A DNA stretch of 64,000 nucleotides from Dysidea avara (Eukaryota; Porifera; Demospongiae; Dictyoceratida; Dysideidae). Where the stretch lies: contig NC_089281.1 in assembly GCF_963678975.1 (NCBI RefSeq), positions 1,738,437 through 1,802,436 on the forward strand. The letters run 5' to 3'. The notes under the pieces were generated by a model. The model had not been told where the DNA came from. It saw only the letters and a list, made by a program, of their open reading frames with translations, and did no database searches. The position numbers were made by a program, and so were the translations under genes. Below are positions 23,760 to 35,414 of this stretch, one piece after another (position 1 is the first letter of the stretch; each line of letters starts with the position of its first letter).

Positions 23760-25092
23760 TTGTGAGGTAGACATTTATTGGTGAAGTATTTAAATGGTTT
23801 CTGGCCTTGCAGTTATTGACAAACACTGTATTACTTTGCCAACTAAGTAAACACTGGTTTTCACATTTAATAGTTTTGATAGTGGTGTTTCCCTCAATCA
23901 AACCATCCAGTCTTACAGTTTCAAGATTGTAATTGATGTTTGCTTTAGCCTTTGTCTTCCCTACTTTCTAAATTACACCCACAAATGATGTGATATGTGA
24001 GCAGTTATTTATACTGCTGCATATTAACATCACACTTCGTGGTATCAACTATGTGCCAACATGGGCTGTCTTACATTTTGCAATTAACTTTAAGCACCCC
24101 AGTGAAGCCGTACTGTATAGCTGTAATGTTTACTGTGTAGCTACCTCACCCTGTAATAGCCCAGTTTCAATAAGAAACCGACTTATGCAATTAAATTTAT
24201 TGCTTCAGAATCTGTGGTTAACCATGAAACTATATATGTTTTACAATAACTCTCAAATAGCTTTCTCTCTGTATAGATATTACTCAGACTCAATGAATAA
24301 TATTGGTAGTGAAGCTTTATAAGCTATAAGGAGTGCTCTGTAAGACAGTCCATGTTGGTAGTTCATACCATGAAGTGTGACGTTAATATGCAGCAGTATA
24401 AATAATTGCTCACATATCACATCATTTATGGGTGTAATGTAGAAAGTAGGAAAGATAAAGGCTAGACCAGTAAGGAATGTTACCAGAAATAATAGTACAA
24501 AGAATACATCAATTACATCTCTGTGAAACGTGATGGTTAGATTAAGGGAAACACCACTATAGGGCTGGGCGGTATTGGAGTTTCGCTTCACGATATATCG
24601 TACAGAAACATATCACGATATTACTATTTATCGCGATAATTAAAGATGACTGCTATATTAGAGTAGCTGACTGCTATATTAGAGTAGCTGACTGCTTTAT
24701 TAGGGTATCTCGATCCTAGCTGACTGTTCTATTAGAGTATTTCGATCTTTGTAAAAAAAAATGACTAGCTAGTACTAGGTCCTTGTTTGCAGTAGTATCA
24801 CGTGATTATTTGAGGTGCATTATAACAACCTTAAGGGCTTAATAAGCTGTCACAAACACTAAAAATCGTAATAATATCGATATCGTGATATTATCGTTTC
24901 GCCGAAATCTACGCGATACAGATATCGTTTCATTGCAATACCGCGATATTACTATAATACCGGGAAACCGCCCAGCCCTACACCACTATCAACACTATCA
25001 CACGTGATAACTAGGTTTACTTAGTTGGAAAAGCAATACAGTGCTTGTTAATAACTACAAGGCCAGAAACCATTAACTACCTCACAAATAAA
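23760..25092. repeat. Large foldback, about 320-bp arms, interrupted by a hAT MITE
   Basis: The left arm (about 23760-24080) is the inverse of the right arm (about 24325-24559 continued at 24981-25092). Examples are GGTTTCTGGCCTTG against CAAGGCCAGAAACC, and CTGCTGCATATTAA against its complement. Arm identity is roughly 85%. The right arm carries the MITE at 24560-24980. The 103-residue ORF over 24280-24591 is a by-product of this structure. Confidence 0.75.
24560..24980. mobile_element. hAT-like MITE, TAGGGCTGGGCGG ends, 8-bp target duplication
   Basis: TAGGGCTGGGCGG and CCGCCCAGCCCTA are perfect inverted ends, flanked by the perfect 8-bp repeat CACCACTA (24552-24559 and 24981-24988). Inside are four tandem copies of the CTATTAGAG module (starts at 24648, 24669, 24690 and 24722) and ATCGATAT-rich subterminal sequence. 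It is 421 bp and non-coding. Confidence 0.92.
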
Positions 25093-27921
25093 ATTCTCAT
25101 CTCACCTGTTTATATAACTGTTAAACACAACTCCCACACAAATGATATCATAATTAACAAGTAGTCAATATTGCTGCATATTAATGTCTCAGCAAGTATA
25201 TAGGTAAAGAAGCTTCTGCGTATATCACTACTTGCTACACAAAAGTATACTATTAGCAGCTAATCAAAGTTGTCAAAATGCATTGGAACCTATGGAAAAC
25301 AGGCTACTTTAAGTACCCCAGTAAAGCTATACAAGAAGCCAAAATGTGCACTGCATACTTTAGCCTTATTGAAAATGGGCTATTGTAAGGATGTAATTTA
25401 CTCTGCACATGTGTGAGTCACTGTGACATTTTAATTATATTTACTGTGTAACCATATACCTCACCCTATACAGGGTAATTGGAAATAGTGGAAATGGAGA
25501 TTGGATAAAATGGAAAACGGAAATGGTCAAATCATTATATACCGTATGTGTATCCTAGAATAAAACTTCACTTAGTGGTCACCTCTAAAAGACCACCTTT
25601 TAACAAAGACCACATTGTAATTAGATAGCTAAGGCATACTAGATGATCATGGTCACCTTTTATAAAGACCACCTCTTTACATGGTAATACCATATAGCTA
25701 GCCTAAATATTTCAAGGGTAGAAATTTCATGGTTTTGAAGTTACCAGCCAAAATCTTATTCTTGAAATACTTAGACCTCCATATAGTCTAATACATTTTG
25801 GGAGTGTTTGCAAATCCACAAAATATTTAAATTGGGCAACATTGCTTAACCTCAAAAAAATTGCCCCTCAAAAATCCCACTTCACTCAAGTCATCTACCT
25901 ATGTTAGTGTCTATATAAATGCAGTGGTATTGAATACAAAAGGTCTATGATGATGATGGGACTCTTCAAATGTATGTATTTTAACATGTACTGAACTAAT
26001 CTGAAAGCAATTAATTTAACTGTATGTGAATATAACCATCATAACTATGCACAGAGATTTTCTGATAATAATCGCTGTAGATGATGTCAACAACTCAAAT
26101 CATAGCAAAGCATCTCATTCATCTAGTGGTGTCAAAGAATTTTGCCATAATTATATATGTAACAGGCCAAAGAAAGCACTATGATTATGTAACCGGGCCT
26201 GCAAAAACAGGGCATGTGGGTACATAAAATTTGCCTACTTTTTCATACTTATTTTTAGCCATTAGTAAACATTTAATTGACTTTTTAGTAAAATGTACAG
26301 AATACAAATATTTTATTCCAGCACTGAGATATGACCTGTAGAGTTACAGGGTATAGTTTGTGCCCACATGCCCTGTTTTTGCAGGTCTGGTCAAATATTA
26401 TCTACCTGTGTGTAGGGTAGTAATAATGATTATGCCAAGATTAAAACTTCCACATCTGATCACTGACATTAATTCTATAACAGAAATTCTAACAGGATGA
26501 CTGTCAACTACAATATCCTATCCAGTTAAATTATAGCTATACACAACAATAAAAACTTCTGTGGTGACTGCAAATTAGTAGCATATAGAGTGTGACACTG
26601 TCACTGATGTAGGAGGATGGCTAGTAATTTAGAGGAACCACATGAAAGTATGTTTTTAACAGAGACTAGGTAGATTTTGAGGATGGGTTGGTAGCCAGAC
26701 TGGTGAATTTAGATTTAGTCTAATAACTTCTTTCCGATGCGTTACCAATTAAAACACTGGAAGATATGTACTCATGCAACTTGCGGTTATCACAGTTACT
26801 TTGAAGTAGCATTATGTGTATACTCTGAACAGCCATATCACAATTTGACGGACATACAACTGATCCATTTGCACACAACAAATATGATTCAAGATTTACA
26901 ATAAAATAATGAATAACATTATTTTTTACTGTCCTAAACTATTTCAGTGGATGAAGTGGATGGTCGTATACTGGTGTAAAATTCCTGCACAACTATACAT
27001 GCATCAACAGACAAAAAAGCAACAAATAATTAAGCAAATAAAACAAAAAAAAGTCCAGTCTTGCCTATATCCTCTATGATGCCTTGCCAGTATCATGAGC
27101 AATAAGTCAGTAGTAAATTCTATCTAATTACCATCTCACAAACTGTTGCTTCGAACAACTGTAAGTCTGTAAATAAAAGCAGTGGGTTTGACTTCTGACA
27201 ATGATTGGGTATGAGAAGTGCCTTTCAGTTGACAACTGCAGCATCTACCATGTGCGCATAGGTGTACTTACATAATATATCTCTTTGCAACCCAAACACA
27301 AATACGTGCGTGTTTACATATGTTATATTAAATGGACAGGTGACAATTTACCAGATAGATTATGCATATTAACAATTTCCAAATCTAGACTGTACTTATT
27401 TAAGATCTATAGCTGGAAGTATTTACTGTAAAAAACTTCTTGGTTTATCTAAATGGGACTATACTCATTCTGAATGGGAAGCATGAATTCTTACATTATA
27501 GCTATAGTAAACCTTTTTATTGAATCTGAACAGATGCAAAACCTAGAATAACTGAATTTCTATTCACATAGTTTAACATGGCATTCTTGAAGCCATCACA
27601 TGAAATATACAATAATGGAATGTTGATATTGTTAAAAAATTCTAAGATTAAGGGACTCCCCAAGTGAACTATCACAACATCAAAGGAAGTTACATGCAGT
27701 TAATAGGAGGTATTATTCACATGATATTATAATATGTAAACTTTATACTAGTACTTACAGGAAGTACCTATGAAGGGGTATATTGAAGTAAATAAACCTT
27801 ATCAAAGAAGCATAACACTGGATTCTTCAGGTGGCATAAATGAGTTTGCCTGTATAGTAGTCAGAGCAAGCACAACCATGATTGCACTTGTTACAGTTAT
27901 AATAGTAATGCTACTGATGAC
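25093..27921. other. Gene-free stretch
   Basis: It contains a MITE-like patch at about 25560-25700 with repeated GACCACCT and GGTCACCT motifs and the inverted-repeat element at 26192-26393. A short piece at about 25120-25390 is related to the foldback at 23.8-25.1 kb. No exon is seen. Confidence 0.4.
26192..26393. repeat. MITE with GGGCCTGCAAAAACAGGGC-type inverted ends
   Basis: CCTGCAAAAACAGGGCATGT at the left is mirrored by ACATGCCCTGTTTTTGCAGG at the right. It belongs to the same family as 3828-4052. Single degenerate ends occur near 4580, 62265 and 63270. Confidence 0.7.
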
Positions 27922-28190
27922 AATTGATTGATTGTTACTGGGATAGGCAGCTTATGCTGATATTATCCCAAGGAGCTGTGAAACATTACAGCTCCAGAGC
28001 ATACATACAATTTACAATTTATATACATATACATACAACAAACTTATAACTAAAAAATAAAGTATTAATCATTGGTCCAGCCATTACAATTGTGATAATC
28101 TATTAGAAAACGAGTTAATTGAGTCAAAGTGTTTGTCTTGTCACATGGGTCTTATTTAAATCACAAAATATTTATTTATTTGACCTACCA
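27922..28190 (-). mobile_element. 3' end of a non-LTR retrotransposon (LINE)
   Basis: Read on the minus strand, an open end encodes TLTQLTRFLIDYHNCNGW and stops at 28067-28065. This is the hydrophobic tail typical of LINE ORF2. A 3' UTR follows and ends in a (CAAT)n-type tail at 27922-27936. The rest of the ORF is missing, as expected for 5' truncation. The clade is not determined. Confidence 0.55.
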
Positions 28191-28238
28191 CTTTTTGATA
28201 AGAACACTAGGGAGGTTTTCTATGTAGGTGATACTCAC

Positions 28239-28546
28239 TAGGGACCCACCTACCATGCTTTTTATTTTGCCTATTATGTTTTTGAGCAGTGCTCAAAAAT
28301 TTTTCCTATTATGCTCAAACATATGCTCAACATTTATGCCTCAGTTCCCATATTTTGCTAATAAGTGTGCACTTTATGCTGTCTGATTGTTCTATTAGAG
28401 TTATTGACTGTTCTATTAGAGTATGTCGTTTTTTTCTGTGATGTGTATTTCGATAATCAAGGATTTATCGTATGGTACAAGTATTCCACATGCTTTCAGG
28501 CACCTATTATGTTCACCATTATACCAGCATAATTGGTGGACCCCTA
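28239..28546. mobile_element. MITE with TAGGGACCCACC ends
   Basis: TAGGGACCCACC and GGTGGACCCCTA form inverted ends with one mismatch. The flanks (ATACTCAC and ATGCTTAG) could be a decayed 8-bp duplication. Two CTATTAGAG modules start 21 bp apart (28385 and 28406). It is 308 bp and non-coding. Confidence 0.6.
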
Positions 28547-30289
28547 ATGCTTAGAGCACAGAGGCTTTGATTATTGTATATAGTCCAGGCTTTGTTATAT
28601 TAAGACAGTTTTGTATTTGCTGTGTCTACTTTTCAGATAAATGCATACATTCTATCTTAAATATTGACAAGTTACAAAGAACACTTCACATTTTTTGCAC
28701 TGTTCTTCATTTGTAATGCTGTATAATGGGTGGAACAAAGCTGGAGATGAAGTAAAATGGCAGCAACACTTTCCAGTATTGATAGTTGGAGCGAGCATTA
28801 AGTCTGACTGGTGCCATTCTTCCTTTGATATGATATGCATGGTCCACCAGTGATTGTTACAAAAAATAAGGAATCATATCAAGGGATCGTAGAAGTAAAA
28901 GCAAGGAAGCAAGGGAGGTCATCTACACCTGTAGCTACATTTAATCTCTACTTCAGTCAAGGTTATAGATAATGCTAATAAATTTTAAGAATACACATAA
29001 CCATTATTAAAATTTAACATCATTGCAGCCATTTCTTGGCCGCCACTTTTGATTTCACAACTTTTTTCACAAAGGTTTTTAAGGCTGCACCATTTTTCAC
29101 AGCTGGGCTGTTTTATGTGGATTTCACTTCTTTTTGTACTTTATAAGCCACCAAAACCAGCCTATGGCTGACTTTGGGAGTTTGTTTTTGCTCACGTTTC
29201 TTCTTTTATATACTTATAAATGCATTGTATTGCATGCTTTACTTCAATATTTGGTAATATTATTGTAATACTCTAGTAGAGTGCACATTTTTTCAGGACT
29301 TCTAATAGAACATACATAGAATGTTCTAGAACAATCTAGTATTTTTATTGGTAGACTTATGAAATCTACAAACATTTTATTTATATTCAGATTTAAACTA
29401 GAATTTTCATTTATAAAGCAGAAATTAAATGAGGTGATCAGCCAAGATAGCAGTGGTGTGGTTAAGGATGTAAGTGTTAGGTATGAAGGTCCCTGGTTTT
29501 ACCTCTTGTAATTTTTTTGGTGCACCTCTTTTACCCCACAGTGACTGCTCTATTAGAGTGTCTCAATCCCGTGATTTTATGCTATTTTGGTTTTTACTTA
29601 TAACTTAGTAGTTGTAACTCTACTGCTTTTCAAACCATCAGAAGACACTACTATGATGATCATCCTATGTACATACAAATTTTAAAGTTATTCCCATACT
29701 TTGTTTACCCTGTAGCCATGACAGAAGTTTGATTTTTTACACGAATAAACACTCATAATTCCTTGGATATTCATCATTCAGAGCAAACTTGGTATGTGAA
29801 TTCACCTTTATAGTTACATTCTTTATTTGTGCCAAACATCGAGGCAATCAAGTTACACATTTGCATTTTATAGCAATTTTTTTGCAATGTGTGCGAGCCC
29901 CTGTAGCCCCCCTATGGCTTAAAAAGAAAAAAATGAAGAAATTAAAATGAAACTTTAAATGTCCTTATCTCGCAAATGGCTGATGCAAATTTAATAATCA
30001 ACTTTGCTATCCTACCTGGCAGACAGCTATAATGCAAAAATGGCATGCTTTGGAGAAGGGGCCATGGAGCTATGCATGTGTGAAAATGCTGTTTTCTTTC
30101 TTCCTGTCAATATACTCATGGTGTGGTTCTCCGGCTTTCTTGGCCACGTGACACACTAGTCTTTTGATCAGGCTATGGACAATATTTGAACATATCTTGC
30201 TTATCATGTGAACTAAAAGGTATGTCTAGTTACATTGCATGTAGTAAACACAACTCATTCATATCATAGTCATCTGTGGTCAATCACAG
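28547..30289. other. Gene-free stretch upstream of the NB-ARC remnant
   Basis: It has single CTATTAGAG modules at about 29270, 29300 and 29543. Otherwise it is AT-rich and unrecognised. Exons for an N-terminal CARD, Death or DED domain, as NLR-type genes often have, were looked for and not seen. Confidence 0.35.
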
Positions 30290-31769
30290 GAATAAGGTGT
30301 CCACAGCCTCCACCTCTACCACTCAACTATGTGTGCTGGGAAAACCTATTGAATGAAATAGTGACCCTTTTATGGCAATCCACTGTTAAGCCTAGTAGTT
30401 ATGGAACAAGTTTATCAGTTATTGGGCCTGGAGGATTTGGCAAGACTTCAGTAGTAACTGCTTTGTGTCACAATCTGCTTGTAAAGGAGCAATTTCCAGA
30501 TGGCATGGTGTTTATAGAACTTGATCCACAAGCTATTGATCCCAGTATGAAACTGAGCCAATTGTATCACTCATTAACTGGTCAATATTTAAAACAAGGA
30601 GATGTTAATCATGGTGAAAGAGAAATTAATCAACTTACACATCACTTTTGTTACAATCTGCTTGTCATTATTGATGATATGTGGCGTGTTGAAGATGCAG
30701 AGCCAGTAGTGAAGGCATTTAGTAGCTGTAAAATAGTCCTCACTACCAAAAAGAATGACATTGAACAGCACATACCTACCCAAGAGATAGCTAGTGTAGG
30801 TCCAGTGGAGCAAAGTGAAGCCATTTCTCTATTGACCTGTGGAGTGATCAACATTAGTCAACTGTCACAAGAAGACATGCACTCACTTGATGAACTAGCT
30901 CAAGATGTCCACCTGTGGCCACTGCTTCTGTCCCTTATCAGAGGACAATTGTCTCATAATGTTAAACGATACAAATCCACCTGTATTGAAGCTATTCAAC
31001 AAGCAAAAGAAAGATTGCACAATAAAGGACTAATAGCTTTTGATAAGAATAACATTGAAAGGGGACGCAGGTATGCTGTTAAAGCTTGTATTGAAGTGAC
31101 CTTGGAGTTATTAAACAAATCATCATCCAAAAAAATAAAGACATTGATATTGTGGACTGGAATTGGCACTTCTCTACAAGTAACAATGTTACACAATTTG
31201 TGAAATATTACTGAAGATGGAGCAAGAGACACCACTGATCTACTGTGGGGCTATGGTCTAGTCTAGTTCACAGATATAATAGTTCCTCCACATGGCAACA
31301 CACAACCTTGTGTAGAGGTTCATGCTGTCATCAGTCAATACATTATTGAGAGTATGAACAGTGATAAAGTGATTACACTGTCACCTTATGGTGGAGTAGA
31401 CACTTGCCAATCAATCGGTGTTGGATTAATACAACAATTTCAATGGCAGTATGGATATGAAACACATGACCTAACATCAATACCTGCTATGGATTATTTG
31501 AAATATAAAGTAAATGAAATAGAATATCTTTTGTTACCATTCTACTTCAAAAAAATCAACATGTTGACAACATTTGATCCACATCGTAATAAAATATTAT
31601 TACAGCTTTTGCAAACTGTTTTGACAGGCTTACTGAGCATAACCACCCCTTTACCATCATTGAGCAAACTGACTCACTGATAAACAACTGTGAAAAAAGT
31701 ATTAAAAGACACTCACAAAATGACCAGAACATTAAATCAGAAAGTTCAAAGATGTCTTATGGTACCTGA
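30290..31769 (+). pseudogene. NB-ARC (STAND NTPase, NLR-like) gene remnant
   Basis: A CAATCACAG acceptor opens an exon starting GIRCPQPPPLPLNYVCW, a Pro-rich linker often seen before NB-ARC. Counting from the Met at 30235, the P-loop GPGGFGKT lies at residues 64-71, Walker B LLVIIDDMW at 142-150, a sensor strand KIVLTTKKND at 166-175, and a GLPL-like HLWPLLLSLIRGQL near 226-239. A winged-helix part follows. The frame continues to 31.68 kb but is crossed by an in-frame TGA at 31201 and a TAG about 60 bp later. After about 31600 the homologous-looking frame shifts (TAFANCFDRLTEHNHP onward) and ends at 31769. No LRR, WD or TPR repeats are seen. NLRs sense danger signals and oligomerise; this copy looks dead. 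It ends tail-to-tail with a SEMC copy. Confidence 0.8.
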
Positions 31770-31965
31770 TAGTGTCATTCCACTGAGTTGTCACTGGTAC
31801 AGTGATGATGGTTACACCAGTGACAACACCACTCAACAAAGTTACTCTGTCCCAACCAATACACATCTCTGACTTGTGATCTGATCCAGTCTCCTCTTCT
31901 TGTGCTACTGTAACTTCTTGTGATTGTTGTGGTGTTGTGATTGCTTCTTGTAGTCTGTCCTTCAT
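31766..31965 (-). CDS. SEMC-family exon, copy A (unknown function)
   Basis: The open exon begins at ATG 31965-31963, just after a possible acceptor (AACCAACAG), and ends at a CAG/GTACC donor. Its 67 residues consist of an acidic, Gln-rich N-terminus (QSQEVTVAQEEETGSDH), the core KSEMCIGWDRV, and a hydrophobic stretch (LLSGVVTGVTIITVPVTT) that could be a weak membrane segment or a buried beta hairpin. The same frame is kept in copies C and D and partly in B and E, which argues for real coding. I do not recognise the family. The exon overlaps the last bases of the NB-ARC remnant on the other strand, and this point is also the left edge of the block duplicated at 52.77 kb. Confidence 0.5.
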
Positions 31966-33660
31966 GGCGCAGTACTGTTGGTTAACAGTAGGCAGGATAA
32001 TCATAAATATTTGCTTGTGCAAATTAATATTACACCATATTTAGTATAACAAGCTACATAGCTATATACATTCTTCAATTGTAAGTAAGTTACAAATAGC
32101 AAAGCTATATAGTCATATATACAGCAATGGATGACCTCATTGTAGATGATGTCATTGCAGTTATGACTTCCTTCCACAAACATAACATAGTAGTACTGGC
32201 ATCATGTAAAAATCCACTATTCCATACAGATAAAATAGTAATGGATCATTTCATTACTTCATATTAAGGGAACATAGTGACACAAGGACACACTTAATAA
32301 TGATAGAAAACTTTAACTCCACCTGCCCTGTATAAAACTATAGTCCTTAAATTTTTTTGAAATTTATGACTATACTTCTGCATCATCCAATATTTTCATT
32401 ACAATATATTGTTTATCCAGCTACATGTGATTGGTCAATAGAGATGGTCAATTGATTATTCCATATTTTAACAGTTATGTATAGCTAATATGCATAACTA
32501 GCAGCACAATATTATCAAGCTTTAGCCTATTTTTACAAGCAATTTATTAATGTAGCTAATTCATTCCACCACTGTTATAAACAAGTAAGCACAAACAGAT
32601 TCAGAAGACTTTCTACATAATCATTTGAAAGTAGTTGTATATTTCTTAGGTGGCACAATTCAATCTATTATCCTTTCATATTATGCATCACATTAAAAGC
32701 AGATTGTTTGATGACATGACCATGAGGAATAGTTACTAATAAATCAAAAAACACGAGAGATCTCGACATTTAAGTACTGACTGAATACAGAAAAGACCCT
32801 GGATCCCAGGCTGTGTGGCTCTTCAGGCATGCACTTGTCTAGACTGCAAGTTGTCTGTGGGATCTTTTTTTGCATTGAGCATATTCAAGTTTCTGATACC
32901 CAGCATGATCCAAAGTCTTTCCATAGCCTCCTTGCAGGTCTCTAGATGGATAGTTACTATAAATAAATCAACAGTTGACATGGGCCACTGTACAGAGAAG
33001 ATAAGAATGATGATGTAATGGTACACTTGCAAGTTGGATATATGCATAAGAGGACAGTATAGGTGGCAATATCACACTTTAATAATCAGTGTATGTATAA
33101 ATGCACTGTATAAGTTGAATTCTAGAACCCCTACAATTCTATATACTGCATAGTACAATGTTCTGTATACATTTCATTGATTCGACAATGTTATAGTCAC
33201 CGGTGACTTACTATTCATCAAAACTGGCATAGTAAGATACTATAGTATGCTTCACTACCTTAAAATAGCATTGCATCCCATATCTTCATGATGTTGCAAT
33301 ATGCATTCAAACTAGCACACATGCAGTCTTGTAATTGGGGCATCACATGACAATCATATTGCTGACAAGCCAATACCAACTTTTAATCATGCACACAAAA
33401 TGTTGACTTGTAGCATAATGGTGCTATCTGAATACCACATCAAATGTTCTAGTCAGAAACCAACAAGGAGTATGAATAGATTAGTCATTCATACCACTTG
33501 TTGGTAGTCATTCATGCTCCTCCTTTTTTAGCCTCTCTAAAAGGCTGGCTAACTTTAAATTAAGTGATACACTTATCCACCGATCTATAAAACAGGCAGC
33601 CACTTAACTATTAAGGCTTTGGCCCAAAAGGTAACCAGCTTAGACAGGTTACACACACAC
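31766..33660. repeat. Segmental duplication block, copy 1
   Basis: The order of similar segments matches 52771-55430. It runs through the SEMC exon, ACAGTAGGCAGGATAAT, GGATGACCTCATTGTAGATG, ACAAACAGATTCAGA, a TTTGCATTCAG/TTTCTGA segment near 32.87 kb, AGAAACCAACAAGGAGTATG near 33.45 kb, and AAGCCACTTGACTAT-like sequence near 33.6 kb. Similarity is patchy with indels, so the duplication is old. It is in direct orientation and is not bounded by transposon termini. Confidence 0.75.
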
Positions 33661-33922
33661 ATACGTTTAACATAGACAGTTGTGCATAAAATATTTGTCA
33701 GTTCATAAGAGTGTATAGATGCATGGAATTACTATAAGCCATTTGAAATAAAGGTTAAATATATTTACATGTTGCTTCCTATAATGTACTGATCATTTAC
33801 ATGAAACATTATTATTGGACAAAATAGAAGTTGAAATTGACCACAAATGTTTTACTCTAGCTGTTTTGTATAACATATCTACAAAAATCCATTGAAAATG
33901 TTATTTTACTGAAGATAAATGG

Positions 33923-34220
33923 CAGGGGCGGATCCAGAGTTTGGAAAGAGGGGAGGCACCTTGCTGAAAAACAGTTGAAGACCAAAAAAAAAAGATCACA
34001 ACAATAATAGCTAGTTATCCTTTACCAAATATATCACGTCTGTTATGTAAAATAAAATTCTATTTATAGCTTCATAAGTAAGCTATACACTGCCTCATGA
34101 ACATTGTGGCTGCTTTATTAGAGTAATCGACTGCTCTATTAGAGTATCTCGATCTTGTATGCAATTTCTTGAAGGGAGGGGGGCATTTGCCCCAAATGCC
34201 CCATCCTGGATCCGCCATTG
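33923..34220. mobile_element. GGCGGATCC MITE, copy 1
   Basis: The ends are CAGGGGCGGATCCAG and CTGGATCCGCCATTG. The whole unit is the inverse of 59899-60214, at roughly 90% identity. It contains an A-tract, CATTTGCCCCAAATG near the right end, and two modules starting 21 bp apart (34108 and 34129). No clear target duplication is seen. Confidence 0.85.
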
Positions 34221-34415
34221 GGGATGAAGGAGGAGTCAGCATTGTGCAATGATCCCACCATACATATTATTGTTTTTGGTGAAAACTTTTTCAGTCTGAT
34301 GCATGTAGTTAAATGTAGTTTAAATACCTTTAGACAAAGTTAATGTTGAAGTCGACAGCTGCCACCAAGGACGTGAGACTATATTTGGAGTAATAGGGCA
34401 TCAGTAAGAACACTA

Positions 34416-34436
34416 GCGCATGCGCAGTAACACGTG
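34416..34436. promoter_or_regulatory. NRF1-like palindrome plus E-box, candidate promoter
   Basis: GCGCATGCGC (34416-34425) is a perfect NRF1-type site, and CACGTG (34431-34436) an E-box. Together they lie about 15-20 bp before a GC-rich candidate first exon. Paired sites of this kind are common in CpG-type animal promoters. The role is inferred. Confidence 0.4.
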
Positions 34437-34447
34437 ACAACAGTCAG

Positions 34448-34747
34448 TTGTATTTTGAGCGGCGATCAAGTGCAAGGCGTCAAGTCATGCCCCCAAGCCA
34501 AAGGAGAATAATGGTCCGAAGAAGAAGGGAAGCGCAAACAAGAGCACCGCAGGAAGAAGGAAGACGGCGACTCCGCCAAATAATTCGCCAACACAAGAGG
34601 ATTCACCCGCCACCACTACGACCGGCAGAAAGAGACGACAAGCCAACAGTACGGGAAGGCTCACGGGCGAAGCAACCGAAGATACGCCTCTTTACGGTCG
34701 CTGATATCCCAGGGGATTCGCTAAGTTCACTCGATTGGATGCCCCGG
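34448..34747 (+). CDS. Candidate first exon, basic/low-complexity protein
   Basis: This strongly GC-rich block in an AT-rich region ends at a good donor (CCCCG/GTATGT). The longest frame is Arg-rich (RRIMVRRRREAQTRAPQEEG) and would start at 34448 or at the internal ATG at about 34487. A second frame reads as a disordered Lys/Thr/Ser protein (PKPKENNGPKKKGSANKST) but has no ATG. It is unclear which, if either, is translated. Downstream exons would fall in or beyond the assembly gap. It could instead be a CpG-rich promoter or noncoding first exon. Confidence 0.3.
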
Positions 34748-34789
34748 TATGTCACATCACATTTATAAAATACAAAAGAAGGGAATCAA

Positions 34790-34886
34790 GGGAGCTAGCA
34801 GCGGTAGCATAATCGGTAGCACACTGAACCATCACACTGGGATCCTGGGTTCGATCCCCCTCAAGTCAATATTGCACTTTTTTTTT
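34790..34886 (+). ncRNA. tRNA-like Pol III unit (SINE head or tRNA pseudogene)
   Basis: An A-box-like TAGCATAATCGG and a perfect B box GGTTCGATCCC (34848-34858) are spaced as in a tRNA. They are followed by nine T at 34878-34886, a Pol III terminator. The arms do not fold into a proper cloverleaf, so a functional tRNA is unlikely. A second, partial AGCGGTAGCACAAG motif sits at about 35370, next to the gap. Confidence 0.4.
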
Positions 34887-35006
34887 CGCCTTTTTGGTTC
34901 ACCGTCGGTTTTTTGTCTAAGTTCTGTAGGGTTATGAAATAGGGTGAAAAGAGTGATACCCTGGTGGCATGAAATCGAGTGAACTTAGTAAATCCCATAT
35001 CCCAGA

Positions 35007-35353
35007 CAGGGCCGCCCACAGGGGGGGCAACTGGGGCATTTTGCCCCGGGCCCCAGCCTGAAAGGGGCCCCAGGAGGCCCCATGAAGGGCCCCCTGAATA
35101 CCTGTTTAAAAGATCGATATACTCTAATAGAGCAGTCAGATCTAAATACTCTAATAGAGCAGTCACAGTATTCTTCAGAGGAGCAGTATAGCAAGCTTAT
35201 AGATAAGGAGATATGGTTGGTGATGGGTAGTTATTGTCATTGCCAGCAGGTTGTGACCTTTTTTTTTTTTTTTGGTCTTCACCTTACAACTTGGGTCAAG
35301 GGCCCTACTTTAACTCTTTGCCCTGGGCCCCTTAATTTCTCTGGGCGGCCCTG
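35007..35353. mobile_element. hAT-like MITE, CAGGGCCGCCC ends, 8-bp target duplication
   Basis: CAGGGCCGCCC and GGGCGGCCCTG are perfect inverted ends, flanked by a perfect 8-bp repeat ATCCCAGA (34999-35006 and 35354-35361). The subterminal parts are GC-rich (GGCCCC runs). Two modules end at 35137 and 35164, and a T15 tract lies at about 35260. It is 347 bp and non-coding. Confidence 0.92.
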
Positions 35354-35414
35354 ATCCCAGATATTGTCTCAGCGGTAGCACAAGCTCTCCCGCCGCGAAC
35401 ACAAATGAACCCAG

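Noticed and set aside
24280-24591. 103-codon minus-strand ORF
   Set aside because: It lies across a foldback arm and the start of a hAT MITE; the related copies do not keep the frame.
24648-24750. CRISPR-like regular array
   Set aside because: The four repeats at 21-32-bp spacing lie inside a MITE in animal nuclear DNA. The intervals are only a few bases long and not unique spacers.
34790-34886. Functional tRNA gene
   Set aside because: The A and B boxes are good, but acceptor and anticodon arms do not pair. Treated as a tRNA-like unit.
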